The notes under the pieces: model-generated | The model's input: the letters and a program-made list of their open reading frames with translations, nothing else | Told to the model about the DNA's origin: nothing | Database searches by the model: none | Part shown: positions 26,241 to 35,348 of the stretch, piece by piece | How the letters are laid out: every line of letters begins with the position of its first letter | Numbering within the stretch: the first letter of the stretch is position 1 | NCBI RefSeq assembly: GCF_000423745.1 | Contig: NZ_AUIO01000003.1 | Location: forward strand, 124,001-188,000 | Source of the DNA: Streptococcus plurextorum DSM 22810 | Lineage (GTDB): Bacteria; Bacillota; Bacilli; Lactobacillales; Streptococcaceae | Reading direction: 5' to 3' | Length of the DNA stretch: 64,000 nucleotides | Made by a program: the position numbers and the translations under genes

Positions 26241-26483
26241 ATGTTCTATGCTATTATTGCTCTTTTGATCCTGCTTTATTACTTTTTTAGGGCACCAAAA
26301 TCCATCAAAAACACCTTGAATGCTATTTTTCTAGTTGCTGCAGTGGTTATTCTAGGTGTCCTAGCAGTCTTATCCTTTCAGAAGATCTTATCACTCTCAG
26401 CAGAAATCTATGTTGCGGTAGGCATGATTGTTATAGGATTTCTGACTATTCGAGATATTTTAAACCTTTCAGAAAAAGAGTGA
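26241..26483 (+). CDS. DUF3165-family small membrane protein
   Basis: An 80-residue protein with three hydrophobic stretches (about 2-15, 27-46 and 54-72) and short charged loops; the opening MFYAIIALLILLYYFFRAP matches the streptococcal DUF3165 family found after typA. Function unknown. GGAGG lies 9 bp before the ATG. It is clearly part of the typA transcript, since the terminator stands only after it. Confidence 0.8.
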   Translation: MFYAIIALLILLYYFFRAPKSIKNTLNAIFLVAAVVILGVLAVLSFQKILSLSAEIYVAVGMIVIGFLTIRDILNLSEKE

Positions 26484-26510
26484 TTATCGAGGCGATTTCA
26501 CTCAGCAAAT

Positions 26511-26540
26511 AAACCGACCTTCTTAAGAGGGTCGGTTTTT
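26511..26540. terminator. Terminator between DUF3165 and DUF4956 genes
   Basis: AAACCGACC/GGTCGGTTT with an inner TCTT/AAGA, followed by T5 on the plus strand and an A-rich 5' side giving T on the minus strand; probably serves both genes. Confidence 0.85.
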
Positions 26541-26556
26541 GTATTTTTCGATAACA

Positions 26557-27246
26557 TTAGAGGTTTTTGCGTTTTTTAGCCTGGGTACTGAGGCTGATAT
26601 CGATCTGATTAATCTGGCTGATTAATTTATTCGTGAGAGGCAAGTCTCCTTCAGCATGGCGTAAGTCAATCTCATAGACGAGGCTAAGTTTTTGCCCATG
26701 CTCGCTTGTCTTTAAGGAAATAAGGTCTACAGCGGAACATTCTCTGTCTAGGATTTTATGAATAGCTTCTTCCATGTGAGTGCTGTTAGCTACTGTGAGG
26801 GTCAAGAGGCGTCGGGTCTGAGTTTGTCCTTTGCTTTGTCTGTTTTCCAGGAAAAACCATAATCCTAAAAGGATAGCCGTTGCAACAATAGCAAGGACAA
26901 GATAGCCTGTCCCAGCAGCCAGTCCGATAATCATGGATAAAAAGATGGCCAAAAGTTCTCTAGAACCACTAGTAGCAGAACGAAAACGGATGAGTGAAAA
27001 GGTTCCTGCGACAGCAATACTGGTTCCCAAACTGCCATTGACCAAAAAGATGATTAGGGTCATGAGACTAGGCAAGAGGGTAAGGGTAACAATAAAATCT
27101 CGCGTGTAAAGGGTTCGGTATTTGTAAACAAAGGCTAAGGCAACTCCTAGTAATAGACTGGTTGCTAGCGCCAAAAAGAGAAGAATCGGATTTAGGGAGC
27201 TTGTTGAACTGTTAAAAATACTGTTGAAAAGATTCATCTTAGACAC
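26557..27246 (-). CDS. DUF4956 membrane protein
   Basis: A 229-residue protein with four hydrophobic helices in the first 135 residues (LILFLALATSLLLGVALAF; FIVTLTLLPSLMTLIIFLV; a GTFSLIRFRSAT segment between; LLAIFLSMIIGLAAGTGYL) and a soluble C-terminal half with a ferredoxin-like alternation. The IRFRSA motif after the second helix is characteristic of DUF4956. The family is habitually encoded next to VTC-domain proteins, as here (8-bp overlap). In that pairing it may be the membrane partner of a polyphosphate or phosphopolymer synthase; this is inference, as no member has an assigned reaction that I know. Confidence 0.82.
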   Translation of the reverse strand: MSKMNLFNSIFNSSTSSLNPILLFLALATSLLLGVALAFVYKYRTLYTRDFIVTLTLLPSLMTLIIFLVNGSLGTSIAVAGTFSLIRFRSATSGSRELLAIFLSMIIGLAAGTGYLVLAIVATAILLGLWFFLENRQSKGQTQTRRLLTLTVANSTHMEEAIHKILDRECSAVDLISLKTSEHGQKLSLVYEIDLRHAEGDLPLTNKLISQINQIDISLSTQAKKRKNL

Positions 27247-28000
27247 CTTGACTTTCTAGGTTGTGAGAGGCTCTTGGTTGGTAAAAGAGACCTTGGGATT
27301 TATGATAGGCAGCAGCGTATTTTGAAAACTTCATCTGAACCAAACCATGTCTGTCTAAAATATCTTGTAACCAAGTTGGCTTGTCAGCTGCAGCTTTAAT
27401 TTCCATAATGATTTGATCATCTTCTAAAAGCGGCTTTCCGTGATTTCCTGCTGTGAGGGTAAGATCTTCGTCGCGATAACGCAAGCTACGATCAAAAGTG
27501 ATTCGTACCTTATCTTCTAATCCTTTTCTTTGTTTTAAAGAATAACGATCATAGTAGATATAGATACGAGGCTCTAAGTTTTCGTAGCGATCACGTAGAG
27601 CATGAACTTCATTGACCAAGTTGTGATCGACAATAGAAGAATGACCTTTTCCTTGTGTCAAAAGTCTAGTAATAGCAACAGGATTAGAAACAAGACGATA
27701 CTTATGACCAACGCCCTCGGCATCTTTTTGTTTGATTTCTAAAAAGGCTTGGCTATCATTAGCCGGAGCTTGTAAGTAGCTACGCATGCGAATTTTTTCG
27801 CGTCTATGCTTCTTATCAAGAGCATCCTTAATGACGTCAAAGTCTGGTGTGTCAAAATAAAGGTTACTAATAGTAGAAGTTGGAAATTCATCTTCACGCA
27901 GATAAGGAGCTAAATCAACAAGCAGTGCTTTTAGCTGTTGTTGCGAAAGGATGTATTTGGTTTCGATACGTTTGAAATTGGTTTGAATCGTTTGAGTCAT
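27239..28000 (-). CDS. VTC-domain (polyphosphate polymerase-like) protein
   Basis: A 253-residue soluble protein of the triphosphate-tunnel superfamily. The pattern of basic residues lining a beta tunnel is visible: RIETKYIL near 11-18, REKIRMRSYL near 86-95, and EIKQKDAEG near 108, with KFSKYAAAYHK close to the end. Yeast Vtc4 uses this fold to make polyphosphate from ATP; bacterial homologues are uncharacterised in detail. It is the first gene of a two-gene minus-strand unit with DUF4956 and is divergent from the Cthe_2159-like lipoprotein, which suggests a shared envelope function. Confidence 0.82.
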   Translation of the reverse strand: MTQTIQTNFKRIETKYILSQQQLKALLVDLAPYLREDEFPTSTISNLYFDTPDFDVIKDALDKKHRREKIRMRSYLQAPANDSQAFLEIKQKDAEGVGHKYRLVSNPVAITRLLTQGKGHSSIVDHNLVNEVHALRDRYENLEPRIYIYYDRYSLKQRKGLEDKVRITFDRSLRYRDEDLTLTAGNHGKPLLEDDQIIMEIKAAADKPTWLQDILDRHGLVQMKFSKYAAAYHKSQGLFYQPRASHNLESQGV

Positions 28001-28089
28001 AAGGGTTCTCCTAAGGTTTATTTTTGTCTGTTACTAAGATAAAGTAGGAAAGTAAAAGTTTTCTTAAAATCATCAGCCTCTTTTTTTGG

Positions 28090-28144
28090 ATTAAGTTTTC
28101 TTTAGGAAATCTTTTAGGTTTATTTTAGGAGAGCTGTGTAAACT
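28090..28144 (+). promoter_or_regulatory. Direct-repeat array and promoter upstream of Cthe_2159-like lipoprotein
   Basis: ATTAAG (28090), TTTAGG (28101), TTTAGG (28113) and TTTAGG (28124) recur at 11, 12 and 11 bp. A possible -10, TAAACT (28139-28144), follows without a proper -35, so an activator bound to the repeats is likely. The architecture resembles that at 23525-23586. Confidence 0.5.
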
Positions 28145-28176
28145 ATGAGCATAACAAATGAAATGAGGAATTTTCT

Positions 28177-29403
28177 ATGACATCCAAAAAAACAAAAACA
28201 TTATTCTTTACAAGTTTAGCAGCACTTGCCTTGTTGACAGGATGTGCGAGCAGTACGCAGTCGTCGACAGCTCAAACCACGACAACAGGAACAGTCACGA
28301 CAACAAGTAATACAACCAATACTTCAACTACTTATTTTACAGATGCTGATTATAATACTTCTTATGATGAAAGCACAGCTTCAAAAGTTAGCCTGTCAGG
28401 TAGCTCAGCGACAGTTTCTGGCGACGGTGTAGAGGTTTCAGGTTCTGTTGTCACTGTTTCTAAAGCAGGTACCTATGTTATCTCAGGAGAGTCTAAAGGT
28501 GTACAAATCCAAGTGACAGCAGCAGATAGCGACGAAGTGCACCTGGTATTGAATGGCGTTACTATGACCGGAGACAATGCAGCGATTTCTGCCACTTCAG
28601 CTAAGCATGTGACTATAACTCTAGCTGATGGCACGACAAATAGCCTATCTGATTCGAGCAACAATAGAGACTCAGATGCTGACGCCGCTCTCTTTTCTAA
28701 AGTTGATTTGACCCTAAACGGTAAAGGAACCCTTAATGTGACTGGTAAAAAAAGCAATGGTATCAAAGCTAATGACACCCTTCACATCACAGGCGGTACC
28801 TATAATATCACTGTAGTTGATGATGCCTTTAATGTTAATGATGAGCTAAACATTGCAGGAACGACCATGACTATCGAAGCAGGTGGTGATGCGGTTAAAG
28901 TTGACAATGACGAAGATTTGACTGTCGGTAATATGTATCTTGCAGATAATACCATTACACTTACGGCAGGAGATGACGGCATCCACGCTTCAGGTAACCT
29001 TGTCATTGACAGTGGCACCTACACGGTGACAAACTCTGCTGAGGGGGTTGAAGGAAAATCTATTACCATTAATGGTGGAAGCATTGACGTTTATGCGACA
29101 GACGACGGTGTCAATGCAGCAAACGCTAACGCTTCACAAGGTGATATCTTCTTTGCCATGACTGGCGGTAATCTCAAAGTCGAAGTAGGGCAAGGCGACA
29201 CAGATGCCATTGACGCTAATGGTAATGTCTCAGTGACAGGGGGTACCATCGAAATTGTTGGGCAAGCTGGTTTTGACTACGATGGCACAGCGACCTTCAC
29301 AGGCGGAACGATCATTATCGATGGTCAAGAACAAAGCCAAATCACCAATAGCATGATGGGCGGAGCCCCTCAAGGAGGTCCAGGACAAGGACGCCGACCA
29401 TAA
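28177..29403 (+). CDS. Cthe_2159-like carbohydrate-binding lipoprotein
   Basis: The N-terminus ends in the lipobox LLTGC (Cys23) followed by a long Ser/Thr linker to about residue 65. The remaining 330 residues are a parallel beta-helix of Asn/Asp/Gly-rich turns (GDDGIHASGNLVIDSGTY, TDDGVNAANAN) matching the DUF4353/Cthe_2159 family, whose founding member binds polygalacturonate and cellulose and carries calcium. The C-terminus ends in a flexible Gly/Pro/Gln tail. The protein should sit on the cell surface. It is divergent from the VTC-DUF4956 pair, a combination that may act together on surface polymers. A terminator follows. Confidence 0.85.
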   Translation: MTSKKTKTLFFTSLAALALLTGCASSTQSSTAQTTTTGTVTTTSNTTNTSTTYFTDADYNTSYDESTASKVSLSGSSATVSGDGVEVSGSVVTVSKAGTYVISGESKGVQIQVTAADSDEVHLVLNGVTMTGDNAAISATSAKHVTITLADGTTNSLSDSSNNRDSDADAALFSKVDLTLNGKGTLNVTGKKSNGIKANDTLHITGGTYNITVVDDAFNVNDELNIAGTTMTIEAGGDAVKVDNDEDLTVGNMYLADNTITLTAGDDGIHASGNLVIDSGTYTVTNSAEGVEGKSITINGGSIDVYATDDGVNAANANASQGDIFFAMTGGNLKVEVGQGDTDAIDANGNVSVTGGTIEIVGQAGFDYDGTATFTGGTIIIDGQEQSQITNSMMGGAPQGGPGQGRRP

Positions 29404-29423
29404 AGACAAGTTTCTATATAATG

Positions 29424-29452
29424 AAAAGGTTGACCAGTGGTCGACCTTTTTT
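29424..29452 (+). terminator. Terminator after the Cthe_2159-like gene
   Basis: AAAAGGTTGACC/GGTCGACCTTTT with loop AGT and one G-T pair, then TT. Confidence 0.85.
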
Positions 29453-29683
29453 GTGGTGTTGTAGCATTAGTGAATCAGAAAGCATGAATGCTAAGCATAT
29501 GATAAGAGGATAGATACTCAGATGATTGGCGCGTAGAATTGACTGATGACAAGATTTTCCTTTTAGCAAATAATCCCTTAGTAGTTTCATTTTCAAGGAA
29601 AAGACTAAAACTCTTATTTTATCAATTAATCATAGACAAAGAAATGATTGTCAACAAATCATCATCTTAGCTGTCAGTCACCA
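29453..29683. other. Intergenic stretch with nothing recognisable
   Basis: AT-rich, with no ORF carrying a ribosome binding site and no strong hairpin. A 60-codon minus-strand frame (29414-29596) has no family resemblance. Confidence 0.4.
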
Positions 29684-29712
29684 TTGCCAAATGAAGCACC
29701 TTGTCGTAAAAT
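29684..29712 (+). promoter_or_regulatory. Promoter for 29745-30506
   Basis: TTGCCA, 17 bp, TAAAAT. Confidence 0.7.
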
Positions 29713-29744
29713 AGTGGTGTATTTAAAGTCATAGAGGAGGAAGG

Positions 29745-30506
29745 ATGATGGCTTACCGTCAATTAAAATCAAGCGATCGGACTTTTATGAAAGGGCAGAC
29801 GGATCGTATCCTTCATCAGATGAAGAGCAATGCGGAATATTTGGGAACTGTCCAAGCTTACGAAGCAGCTAAAGCTCGAATGAACCAAGCCTATTTGGCT
29901 ATGGAGTTGGAAGATGACCCAGAGAAAAAGTTGCGACTGGCAAAATTAGTCGAAACATACACATCTCAGGCTCAGACGATATTGGATGATTGGGAAGAGA
30001 AAAACAGACGATATGAAAATAAGGCACGGAATGTAAAGTTACTTTTGTGGCTCACCTTGCTTTTTGTGCTCAGTTTTATCTTCCCTTTAAACATCATAGT
30101 GGCCCTTCTCTTTTTAGTCTGGTTTTATCGAAATTATCTTCGTCCAAGTAGGAATGGTCAAATGCCTCAAACTAGTCTAGTTCAGCATGAAGTGACAGAA
30201 GAGGAACAGTATGAAGCATGGCTGACGGAAAAGATCGTCACACTCAACAAGGACAAGCGTTCGTGGACAGAAACCATGCTTGCGAAATATGAAAAAGATG
30301 ATTTTTTAGAAGACGTTGCAGCTGGTCGTTTTGATATCGATGAGCGGGATAAGAAAGCTGGCCTGAGCATTCTTCAACGCTACCGAGACATTTTAGCTGA
30401 TATTGAAAAACTACCTGACTCTGACCAGAAAGCCTATTATCTGGATTTTCATCAGGAGATAATTGCTGATTTTGAAGGGGTATTTGACCAACTTCATATA
30501 GGGTAA
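29745..30506 (+). CDS. Unrecognised membrane protein with helical hairpin
   Basis: I do not recognise a named family. The 253-residue product has a mostly helical, charged N-terminal part (residues 1-95, probable coiled coil), one tight hydrophobic hairpin (about 98-132), and a charged helical C-terminal part (140-253). Both soluble parts should face the cytoplasm. An AGGAGGAAGG ribosome binding site precedes ATG 29745 and ATG 29748; either may be used. It is monocistronic with its own promoter and terminator, just before the dlt operon. Confidence 0.75.
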   Translation: MMAYRQLKSSDRTFMKGQTDRILHQMKSNAEYLGTVQAYEAAKARMNQAYLAMELEDDPEKKLRLAKLVETYTSQAQTILDDWEEKNRRYENKARNVKLLLWLTLLFVLSFIFPLNIIVALLFLVWFYRNYLRPSRNGQMPQTSLVQHEVTEEEQYEAWLTEKIVTLNKDKRSWTETMLAKYEKDDFLEDVAAGRFDIDERDKKAGLSILQRYRDILADIEKLPDSDQKAYYLDFHQEIIADFEGVFDQLHIG

Positions 30507-30529
30507 GAAAACTGTTTCCAGTTTTTACG

Positions 30530-30562
30530 AAGGCTTTAAATCAATAGATTTGAAGCCTTTTG
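30530..30562 (+). terminator. Terminator before the dlt promoter
   Basis: AAGGCTTTAAATC/GATTTGAAGCCTT, loop AATA, then TTTTG. Confidence 0.85.
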
Positions 30563-30716
30563 TAATTGGTTGGCTAGGAAAAATGGTGTTTGCTGTCCCT
30601 ATGAATTAGATTTGTTTTATAGGTGTTTATCACAGATAGTTACCCTAAAAATTTAGACAGGGAAAGCATTTACAGGAGAGAAGTGACAGTTTTTAAAACC
30701 ATTTTTCTCATGTTTA

Positions 30717-30725
30717 TGATATAAT
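30717..30725 (+). promoter_or_regulatory. Extended -10 promoter of the dlt operon
   Basis: TGATATAAT without a -35. About 75 nt of leader follow, including the hairpin AACTTC-TAA-GAAGTT (30736-30750). Confidence 0.65.
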
Positions 30726-30806
30726 ACAATAGGTTAACTTCTAAGAAGTTCTTAATATTTGTTTCTAAAACTAATCATGACGTCACTAAAAGGAAGGTCC
30801 AGTCTC

Positions 30807-30920
30807 ATGAAACAATTTTTAGTTAGAACCTTGTTATATTTCGTGATTATTCTTGTATTGATTTATCTTTACAGTTACATTGGAAGGAGTCAAGGTAGCT
30901 TTATCTACAATGAATTTTAG
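30807..30920 (+). CDS. dltX: DltX, small D-alanylation protein
   Basis: A 37-residue single-pass membrane peptide, MKQFLVRTLLYFVIILVLIY with a C-terminal polar tail ending FIYNEF. DltX is encoded just before dltA in most Firmicutes; its conserved C-terminus contributes to D-alanyl transfer onto teichoic acid outside the membrane. It is below usual gene-calling length, but position, hydropathy and the conserved FIYNEF end are all as expected. AAGGAAGG lies upstream, and nine bases separate its stop from dltA. Confidence 0.9.
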   Translation: MKQFLVRTLLYFVIILVLIYLYSYIGRSQGSFIYNEF

Positions 30921-30929
30921 GAAGAAAGG

Positions 30930-32477
30930 ATGTCCGTCATGCTACGTGATATGATTGAGCGCCTAGAACATTGGGCGCAGGTGCAGGAAGATTTTCCAGT
31001 TTATGATGTTTTAGGAGAGAGCCATTCCTACGGCGACTTAAAAAGGGATTCTGATAGTTTGGCAGCTCACATAGATAGGCTAGGTTTGACCGAAAAGTCA
31101 CCTGTTATGGTCTTTGGTGGTCAGGAGTACGAGATGCTGGCCACTTTTGTTGGGCTTACAAAGTCAGGACATGCCTATATTCCAGTGGATCAGCATTCGG
31201 CGCTTGATCGTATTGAAGCCATTATGGCAATAGCAGAGCCGAGTCTCATTATTGCTATTGGTGACTTCCCTTTGGTTGTCAAAGAGATTCCTGTTTTGAC
31301 TCTAGCAGAGCTACAGGCCGTTTTTGCCCAAGAAAATTCTTATACGATCACTCATTCCGTCAAGGGAGATGATAACTACTACATTATCTTTACGTCAGGG
31401 ACAACGGGGCAACCAAAAGGTGTCCAAATTTCACATGACAATCTCTTAAGCTTTACTAACTGGATGGTGACTTCGGCTGAATTTGCTGTACCAGACAGGC
31501 CACAGATGTTGGCGCAACCACCCTATTCTTTTGACTTGTCAGTTATGTATTGGGCGCCAACCTTAGCTAAAGGAGGAACGCTTTTTGCCTTGCCAAAAGA
31601 GGTGGTGGCTGATTTCAAACAACTCTTTACAACCATCAATCAGTTGCCGATTGGCATTTGGACGTCAACACCATCTTTTGTGGATATGGCTATGTTATCG
31701 AATGATTTTAAGGCAGAAACCTTGCCGGATGTGACGCATTTTTATTTCTGTGGTGAGGAGCTGACGGTCAAAACTGCTCAGAAGTTACAGGAACGTTTTC
31801 CGAAGGCGCGTATCGTCAATTCCTATGGTCCGACTGAAGCTACAGTTGCTCTATCAGCAGTTGCCATTAGTCAAGAGATGTTAGCGACGTGTTCACGGCT
31901 TCCGATTGGCTATCCAAAGAGTGATTCGCCGACCTATATCATCGATGAAGAGGGTAATAAACTAGCAAGTGGTCAGCAGGGAGAAATCATTGTCACAGGT
32001 CCTGCCGTATCAAAGGGCTATCTTAACAATCCAGAAAAAACAGCGGAGGCCTTTTTCGAGTATGATGGGCTACCAGCTTACCATACAGGTGACCTTGGTT
32101 CTATAACAGATGAGGGGCTATTACTCTACGGCGGTCGTATGGATTTCCAGATTAAGTTTAATGGCTATCGCATCGAGCTGGAAGATGTGGCGCAAAACCT
32201 TAATAAGTCTAGATATGTCGATTCAGCAGTAGCAGTGCCACGCTACAACAAAGAACACAAGGTGCAAAATTTATTAGCCTATGTGGTGTTAAAAGAAGGG
32301 GTAGCCGAGCAATTTGATCGCGACTTAGACATCACAAAAGCCATCAAAGACGATTTGAAAACGGTTATGATGGACTACATGATGCCGTCCAAGTTTATTT
32401 ACCGAGACAGTCTGCCATTGACATCAAATGGCAAAATCGACTTAAAAGGGCTTATCAATGAGGTGAATAGCCGATGA
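30930..32477 (+). CDS. dltA: D-alanine--D-alanyl carrier protein ligase DltA
   Basis: DltA activates D-alanine as an adenylate and loads it onto DltC. The 515-residue ANL-family enzyme has the P-loop [15 protein letters not shown] near residue 152, the NSYGPTEAT motif near 295, and the C-terminal catalytic lysine in [10 protein letters not shown] near 503. ATG 30930 has AAGAAAGGA upstream; the ATG at 30939 is a possible alternative start. It overlaps dltB by 4 bp (ATGA). Confidence 0.97.
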   Translation: MSVMLRDMIERLEHWAQVQEDFPVYDVLGESHSYGDLKRDSDSLAAHIDRLGLTEKSPVMVFGGQEYEMLATFVGLTKSGHAYIPVDQHSALDRIEAIMAIAEPSLIIAIGDFPLVVKEIPVLTLAELQAVFAQENSYTITHSVKGDDNYYIIFTSGTTGQPKGVQISHDNLLSFTNWMVTSAEFAVPDRPQMLAQPPYSFDLSVMYWAPTLAKGGTLFALPKEVVADFKQLFTTINQLPIGIWTSTPSFVDMAMLSNDFKAETLPDVTHFYFCGEELTVKTAQKLQERFPKARIVNSYGPTEATVALSAVAISQEMLATCSRLPIGYPKSDSPTYIIDEEGNKLASGQQGEIIVTGPAVSKGYLNNPEKTAEAFFEYDGLPAYHTGDLGSITDEGLLLYGGRMDFQIKFNGYRIELEDVAQNLNKSRYVDSAVAVPRYNKEHKVQNLLAYVVLKEGVAEQFDRDLDITKAIKDDLKTVMMDYMMPSKFIYRDSLPLTSNGKIDLKGLINEVNSR

Positions 32478-33727
32478 TGTCTTTTGCCTCAACTTGGCCC
32501 CATTTGGAAGTTTATGGCAATCCCCTCTACTTCCTTTATCTGATTGTGGCTGTCTCACCAATCTTTATTGGGCTATTTTTCAAAAAACGCTTTCCGATTT
32601 ACGAATCATTAGTTAGTCTTTTATTCATTGTCCTTATGTTGACGGGAACTGATTTAAAACAAGTGACAGCTTTTGTCCTTTATGTGGTTTGGCAAGTCAT
32701 TCTTGTATACAGCTATAAGTGTTATCGAAAACATCAGGACAGCAAATGGGTCTTTTATTTGGCGAGCTTTCTAGCAGTTTTTCCCTTGATTTTGGTTAAG
32801 GTTTCGCCACTTATTCCTAACGGCCAAGACGTTTCCCTTTTTTCTTTCTTAGGGATTTCCTATTTGACCTTTCGATCGGTGGGGATGATCATCGAGATGC
32901 GAGATGGGGTACTGACAGAGTTTAGTCTGTGGCAAATGTTGCGATTTGTGCTCTTCATGCCGACTTTCTCAGGTGGACCGATAGACCGTTTCAAACGCTT
33001 TGATGAGAACTATAAGACCATTCCTGACCGCGCTGTCTTAATGGATATGTTGGAGCAATCCGTAAGCTATTTGATGCGAGGCTTTCTGTACAAATTTATC
33101 TTAGCCTATTTTTTAGGCGAGGTGCTGTTAAAACCACTTCAAGAGATGGCCATTAGTAGGGGCGGTTTCTTTAACCTTCCTACCCTTGGCGTGATGTATC
33201 TTTATGGCTTGTACCTCTTTTTTGACTTTGCAGGATACAGTCTTTTTGCCTTGTCGATGTCAAATCTCATGGGAATCACCAGCCAGCCCAACTTTGATCA
33301 ACCCTTTAAGTCTCGTGATTTAAAAGAGTTTTGGAATCGTTGGCACATGAGTTTATCTTTCTGGTTTCGTGATTTTGTCTTTATGAGATTGGTTAAGGTT
33401 ATGGTAAAAAATAAGGTTTTTAGCAACCGTAATACCACATCAAGTGTCGCTTATCTGATTAATATGTTGGTCATGGGATTCTGGCATGGGATAACCTGGT
33501 ATTATATAGCCTACGGCCTTTTTCATGGTTTAGGACTGGTGATTAACGATTGGTGGATTCGAAAGAAAAAAACGATCAATAAAGAACGAAAAGCTCGCAA
33601 CTTGGCCCCCTTACCAGATAATAAGTGGACAAGAGTAGTCAGTATCATTTTTACCTTCCATGTGGTCATGGCCTCTCTCTTACTATTCTCTGGATTTCTA
33701 GACAAACTTTGGTTTTCAAAACCATAA
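32474..33727 (+). CDS. dltB: Membrane-bound O-acyltransferase DltB
   Basis: DltB is the MBOAT channel-enzyme that takes D-alanine from DltC across the membrane for esterification of teichoic acid. The 417-residue protein has about eleven hydrophobic segments. Key MBOAT features are [11 protein letters not shown] near residue 161, [20 protein letters not shown] near 277-296, and the invariant histidine in FWHGITWYY near 336. Length and motifs are normal. Start by ATGA coupling to dltA. Confidence 0.96.
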   Translation: MMSFASTWPHLEVYGNPLYFLYLIVAVSPIFIGLFFKKRFPIYESLVSLLFIVLMLTGTDLKQVTAFVLYVVWQVILVYSYKCYRKHQDSKWVFYLASFLAVFPLILVKVSPLIPNGQDVSLFSFLGISYLTFRSVGMIIEMRDGVLTEFSLWQMLRFVLFMPTFSGGPIDRFKRFDENYKTIPDRAVLMDMLEQSVSYLMRGFLYKFILAYFLGEVLLKPLQEMAISRGGFFNLPTLGVMYLYGLYLFFDFAGYSLFALSMSNLMGITSQPNFDQPFKSRDLKEFWNRWHMSLSFWFRDFVFMRLVKVMVKNKVFSNRNTTSSVAYLINMLVMGFWHGITWYYIAYGLFHGLGLVINDWWIRKKKTINKERKARNLAPLPDNKWTRVVSIIFTFHVVMASLLLFSGFLDKLWFSKP

Positions 33728-33753
33728 AAATAACTTGTTAAAGGAGTTTTCAA

Positions 33754-33993
33754 ATGGATATTAAAGTAGATTTATTAGCGATTATTGATGACCTTTTTAT
33801 GGAGGACGTCTCTGAGATGATGGATGAAGATCTCTATGATGCCGGTGTTCTTGATAGTATGGGAACAGTGGAGTTAGTTGTAGCCTTAGAAGAGCATTTT
33901 GACATTACAATACCTGTTTCAGAGCTTGGACGTGATGATTGGAACACAGCCAATAAAATCATTGCTGGTATTGAGGAATTGAGACATGCTTAA
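33754..33993 (+). CDS. dltC: D-alanyl carrier protein DltC
   Basis: A 79-residue acidic acyl-carrier-type protein. The phosphopantetheine attachment serine is Ser35 in the DSMGTVEL motif. It shuttles D-alanine from DltA to the membrane protein DltB. AAAGGAG precedes the ATG, and the last 8 bp overlap dltD. Confidence 0.97.
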   Translation: MDIKVDLLAIIDDLFMEDVSEMMDEDLYDAGVLDSMGTVELVVALEEHFDITIPVSELGRDDWNTANKIIAGIEELRHA

Positions 33994-35251
33994 ACGTCTC
34001 TGGCAGATTTTTGGCCCCCTTTTATGCGCTTTGCTCTTGGTTGTGTTGCTATTTGCTCTTTACCCAAGTCAGATGTGTCATTCCGTCAAAGCTGAAAAAT
34101 CTGATGCTGTATCGCTGAAAGATCAGGTCTTTAAGAGTAAGTATGCTAAAATGAGGGCTTTGACTGATCCAGATCAAAACTTTGTGCCTTTTTTTGGCTC
34201 AAGCGAGTGGTCACGGATAGATGCTTTTCATCCTTCTGTCTTAGCAGAAGCCTACCATCGGAAGTACACCCCCTTTCTATTAGGACAGAGAGGGTCAGCT
34301 TCCTTGATGCATTATTTTGGCATTCAGCAGATTGAACCTGCTCTGGCAGAGAAACAAGCTATTTATGTGATTTCACCGCAGTGGTTTGTCAAAGAAGGGA
34401 TTAATAAGCATGCGGTTCAAAAATACCATAGCAGCGGTCAGACCATTGACTTTTTAAAATATCAGACAGGAACAGCTTACGAGCGTTATGCAGCCTGTCG
34501 CTTTTTAGAAGTCGCTCCAGATGATAGTTTGAAAGATATGGTTGCTAAAGTGGCCTCAGGTCAACCACTCAGTGACTGGGATAGGAAGATTTTAGACCTT
34601 AGAAGTGCTATTTATGACAAAGAAGATGCCCTCTTTAGCCAATTGTCGACGGAGGATGCTTATCAGGAAAACATTTTACCTAAGGTAAAAGAGCTGCCAA
34701 AAGAATATTCCTCTGAGGCATTAGAGGCATTGGCGACAAAAGTTGGACGACAAAGTGCAACTAATAATGATTTTGGAATCATTAACACTTTCTATGAAAA
34801 TCGTATTGCCAAGCACCTCAAACGTTTAAAAGGATCGCAAAAAAAACTTAACTATCTTCAATCGCCAGAGTACAATGATTTGCAGTTAGTCTTAAATCAA
34901 TTTGCTCAAAGTAGAGTTAATGTTCTCTTTATCATTCCACCAGTAAACAGTAAGTGGTCGGACTTCACAGGGCTAGATACTGATATGTATCAACAGTCTG
35001 TTGCCAAAATAACCTATCAGCTTAAAAGTCAAGGGTTTACCAATATCGCTGATTTCTCTAAGGATGGTGATAAACCGTACTTTATGCAGGATACTATCCA
35101 TATGGGATGGAATGGCTGGTTGGCTATGGATAAGGTCGTAGAGCCATTCCTTGACAATCCACAGCCTGCTCCAACCTATGTAATGAATGATCATTTCCTC
35201 AGCAAAGCTTGGGCTAATTATACTGGGGAACCGTCAGATTTTGTCAAATGA
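33986..35251 (+). CDS. dltD: DltD, D-alanyl transfer protein
   Basis: DltD has one N-terminal membrane helix (about residues 8-28) and a large extracytoplasmic SGNH-hydrolase-like domain. The catalytic serine motif is FFGSSEWSR near residue 69-77, and the partner Asp/His lie in DTIHMGWNG near 371. It completes D-alanine transfer to lipoteichoic acid, lowering surface negative charge and protecting against cationic peptides. 421 residues, full length. The terminator right after it ends the operon; LtaS, which makes the acceptor polymer, is encoded 8 kb away. Confidence 0.96.
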   Translation: MLKRLWQIFGPLLCALLLVVLLFALYPSQMCHSVKAEKSDAVSLKDQVFKSKYAKMRALTDPDQNFVPFFGSSEWSRIDAFHPSVLAEAYHRKYTPFLLGQRGSASLMHYFGIQQIEPALAEKQAIYVISPQWFVKEGINKHAVQKYHSSGQTIDFLKYQTGTAYERYAACRFLEVAPDDSLKDMVAKVASGQPLSDWDRKILDLRSAIYDKEDALFSQLSTEDAYQENILPKVKELPKEYSSEALEALATKVGRQSATNNDFGIINTFYENRIAKHLKRLKGSQKKLNYLQSPEYNDLQLVLNQFAQSRVNVLFIIPPVNSKWSDFTGLDTDMYQQSVAKITYQLKSQGFTNIADFSKDGDKPYFMQDTIHMGWNGWLAMDKVVEPFLDNPQPAPTYVMNDHFLSKAWANYTGEPSDFVK

Positions 35252-35286
35252 TTTACAAAACACGAATATTTAATTCCAATAAATTC

Positions 35287-35313
35287 AAAAAATGCGCCTT
35301 TGGTGCGTTTTTT
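35287..35313 (+). terminator. Terminator of the dlt operon
   Basis: An AAAAATGCGCC/GGTGCGTTTTT hairpin with loop TTT and two G-T pairs. Confidence 0.82.
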
Positions 35314-35321
35314 GCTATAAT
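35313..35321 (+). promoter_or_regulatory. Extended -10 promoter for fhs
   Basis: TGCTATAAT directly follows the dlt terminator, 27 bp before the fhs ATG. Confidence 0.7.
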
Positions 35322-35348
35322 GAAGGTAGAACAATATAGAGGTAACTT

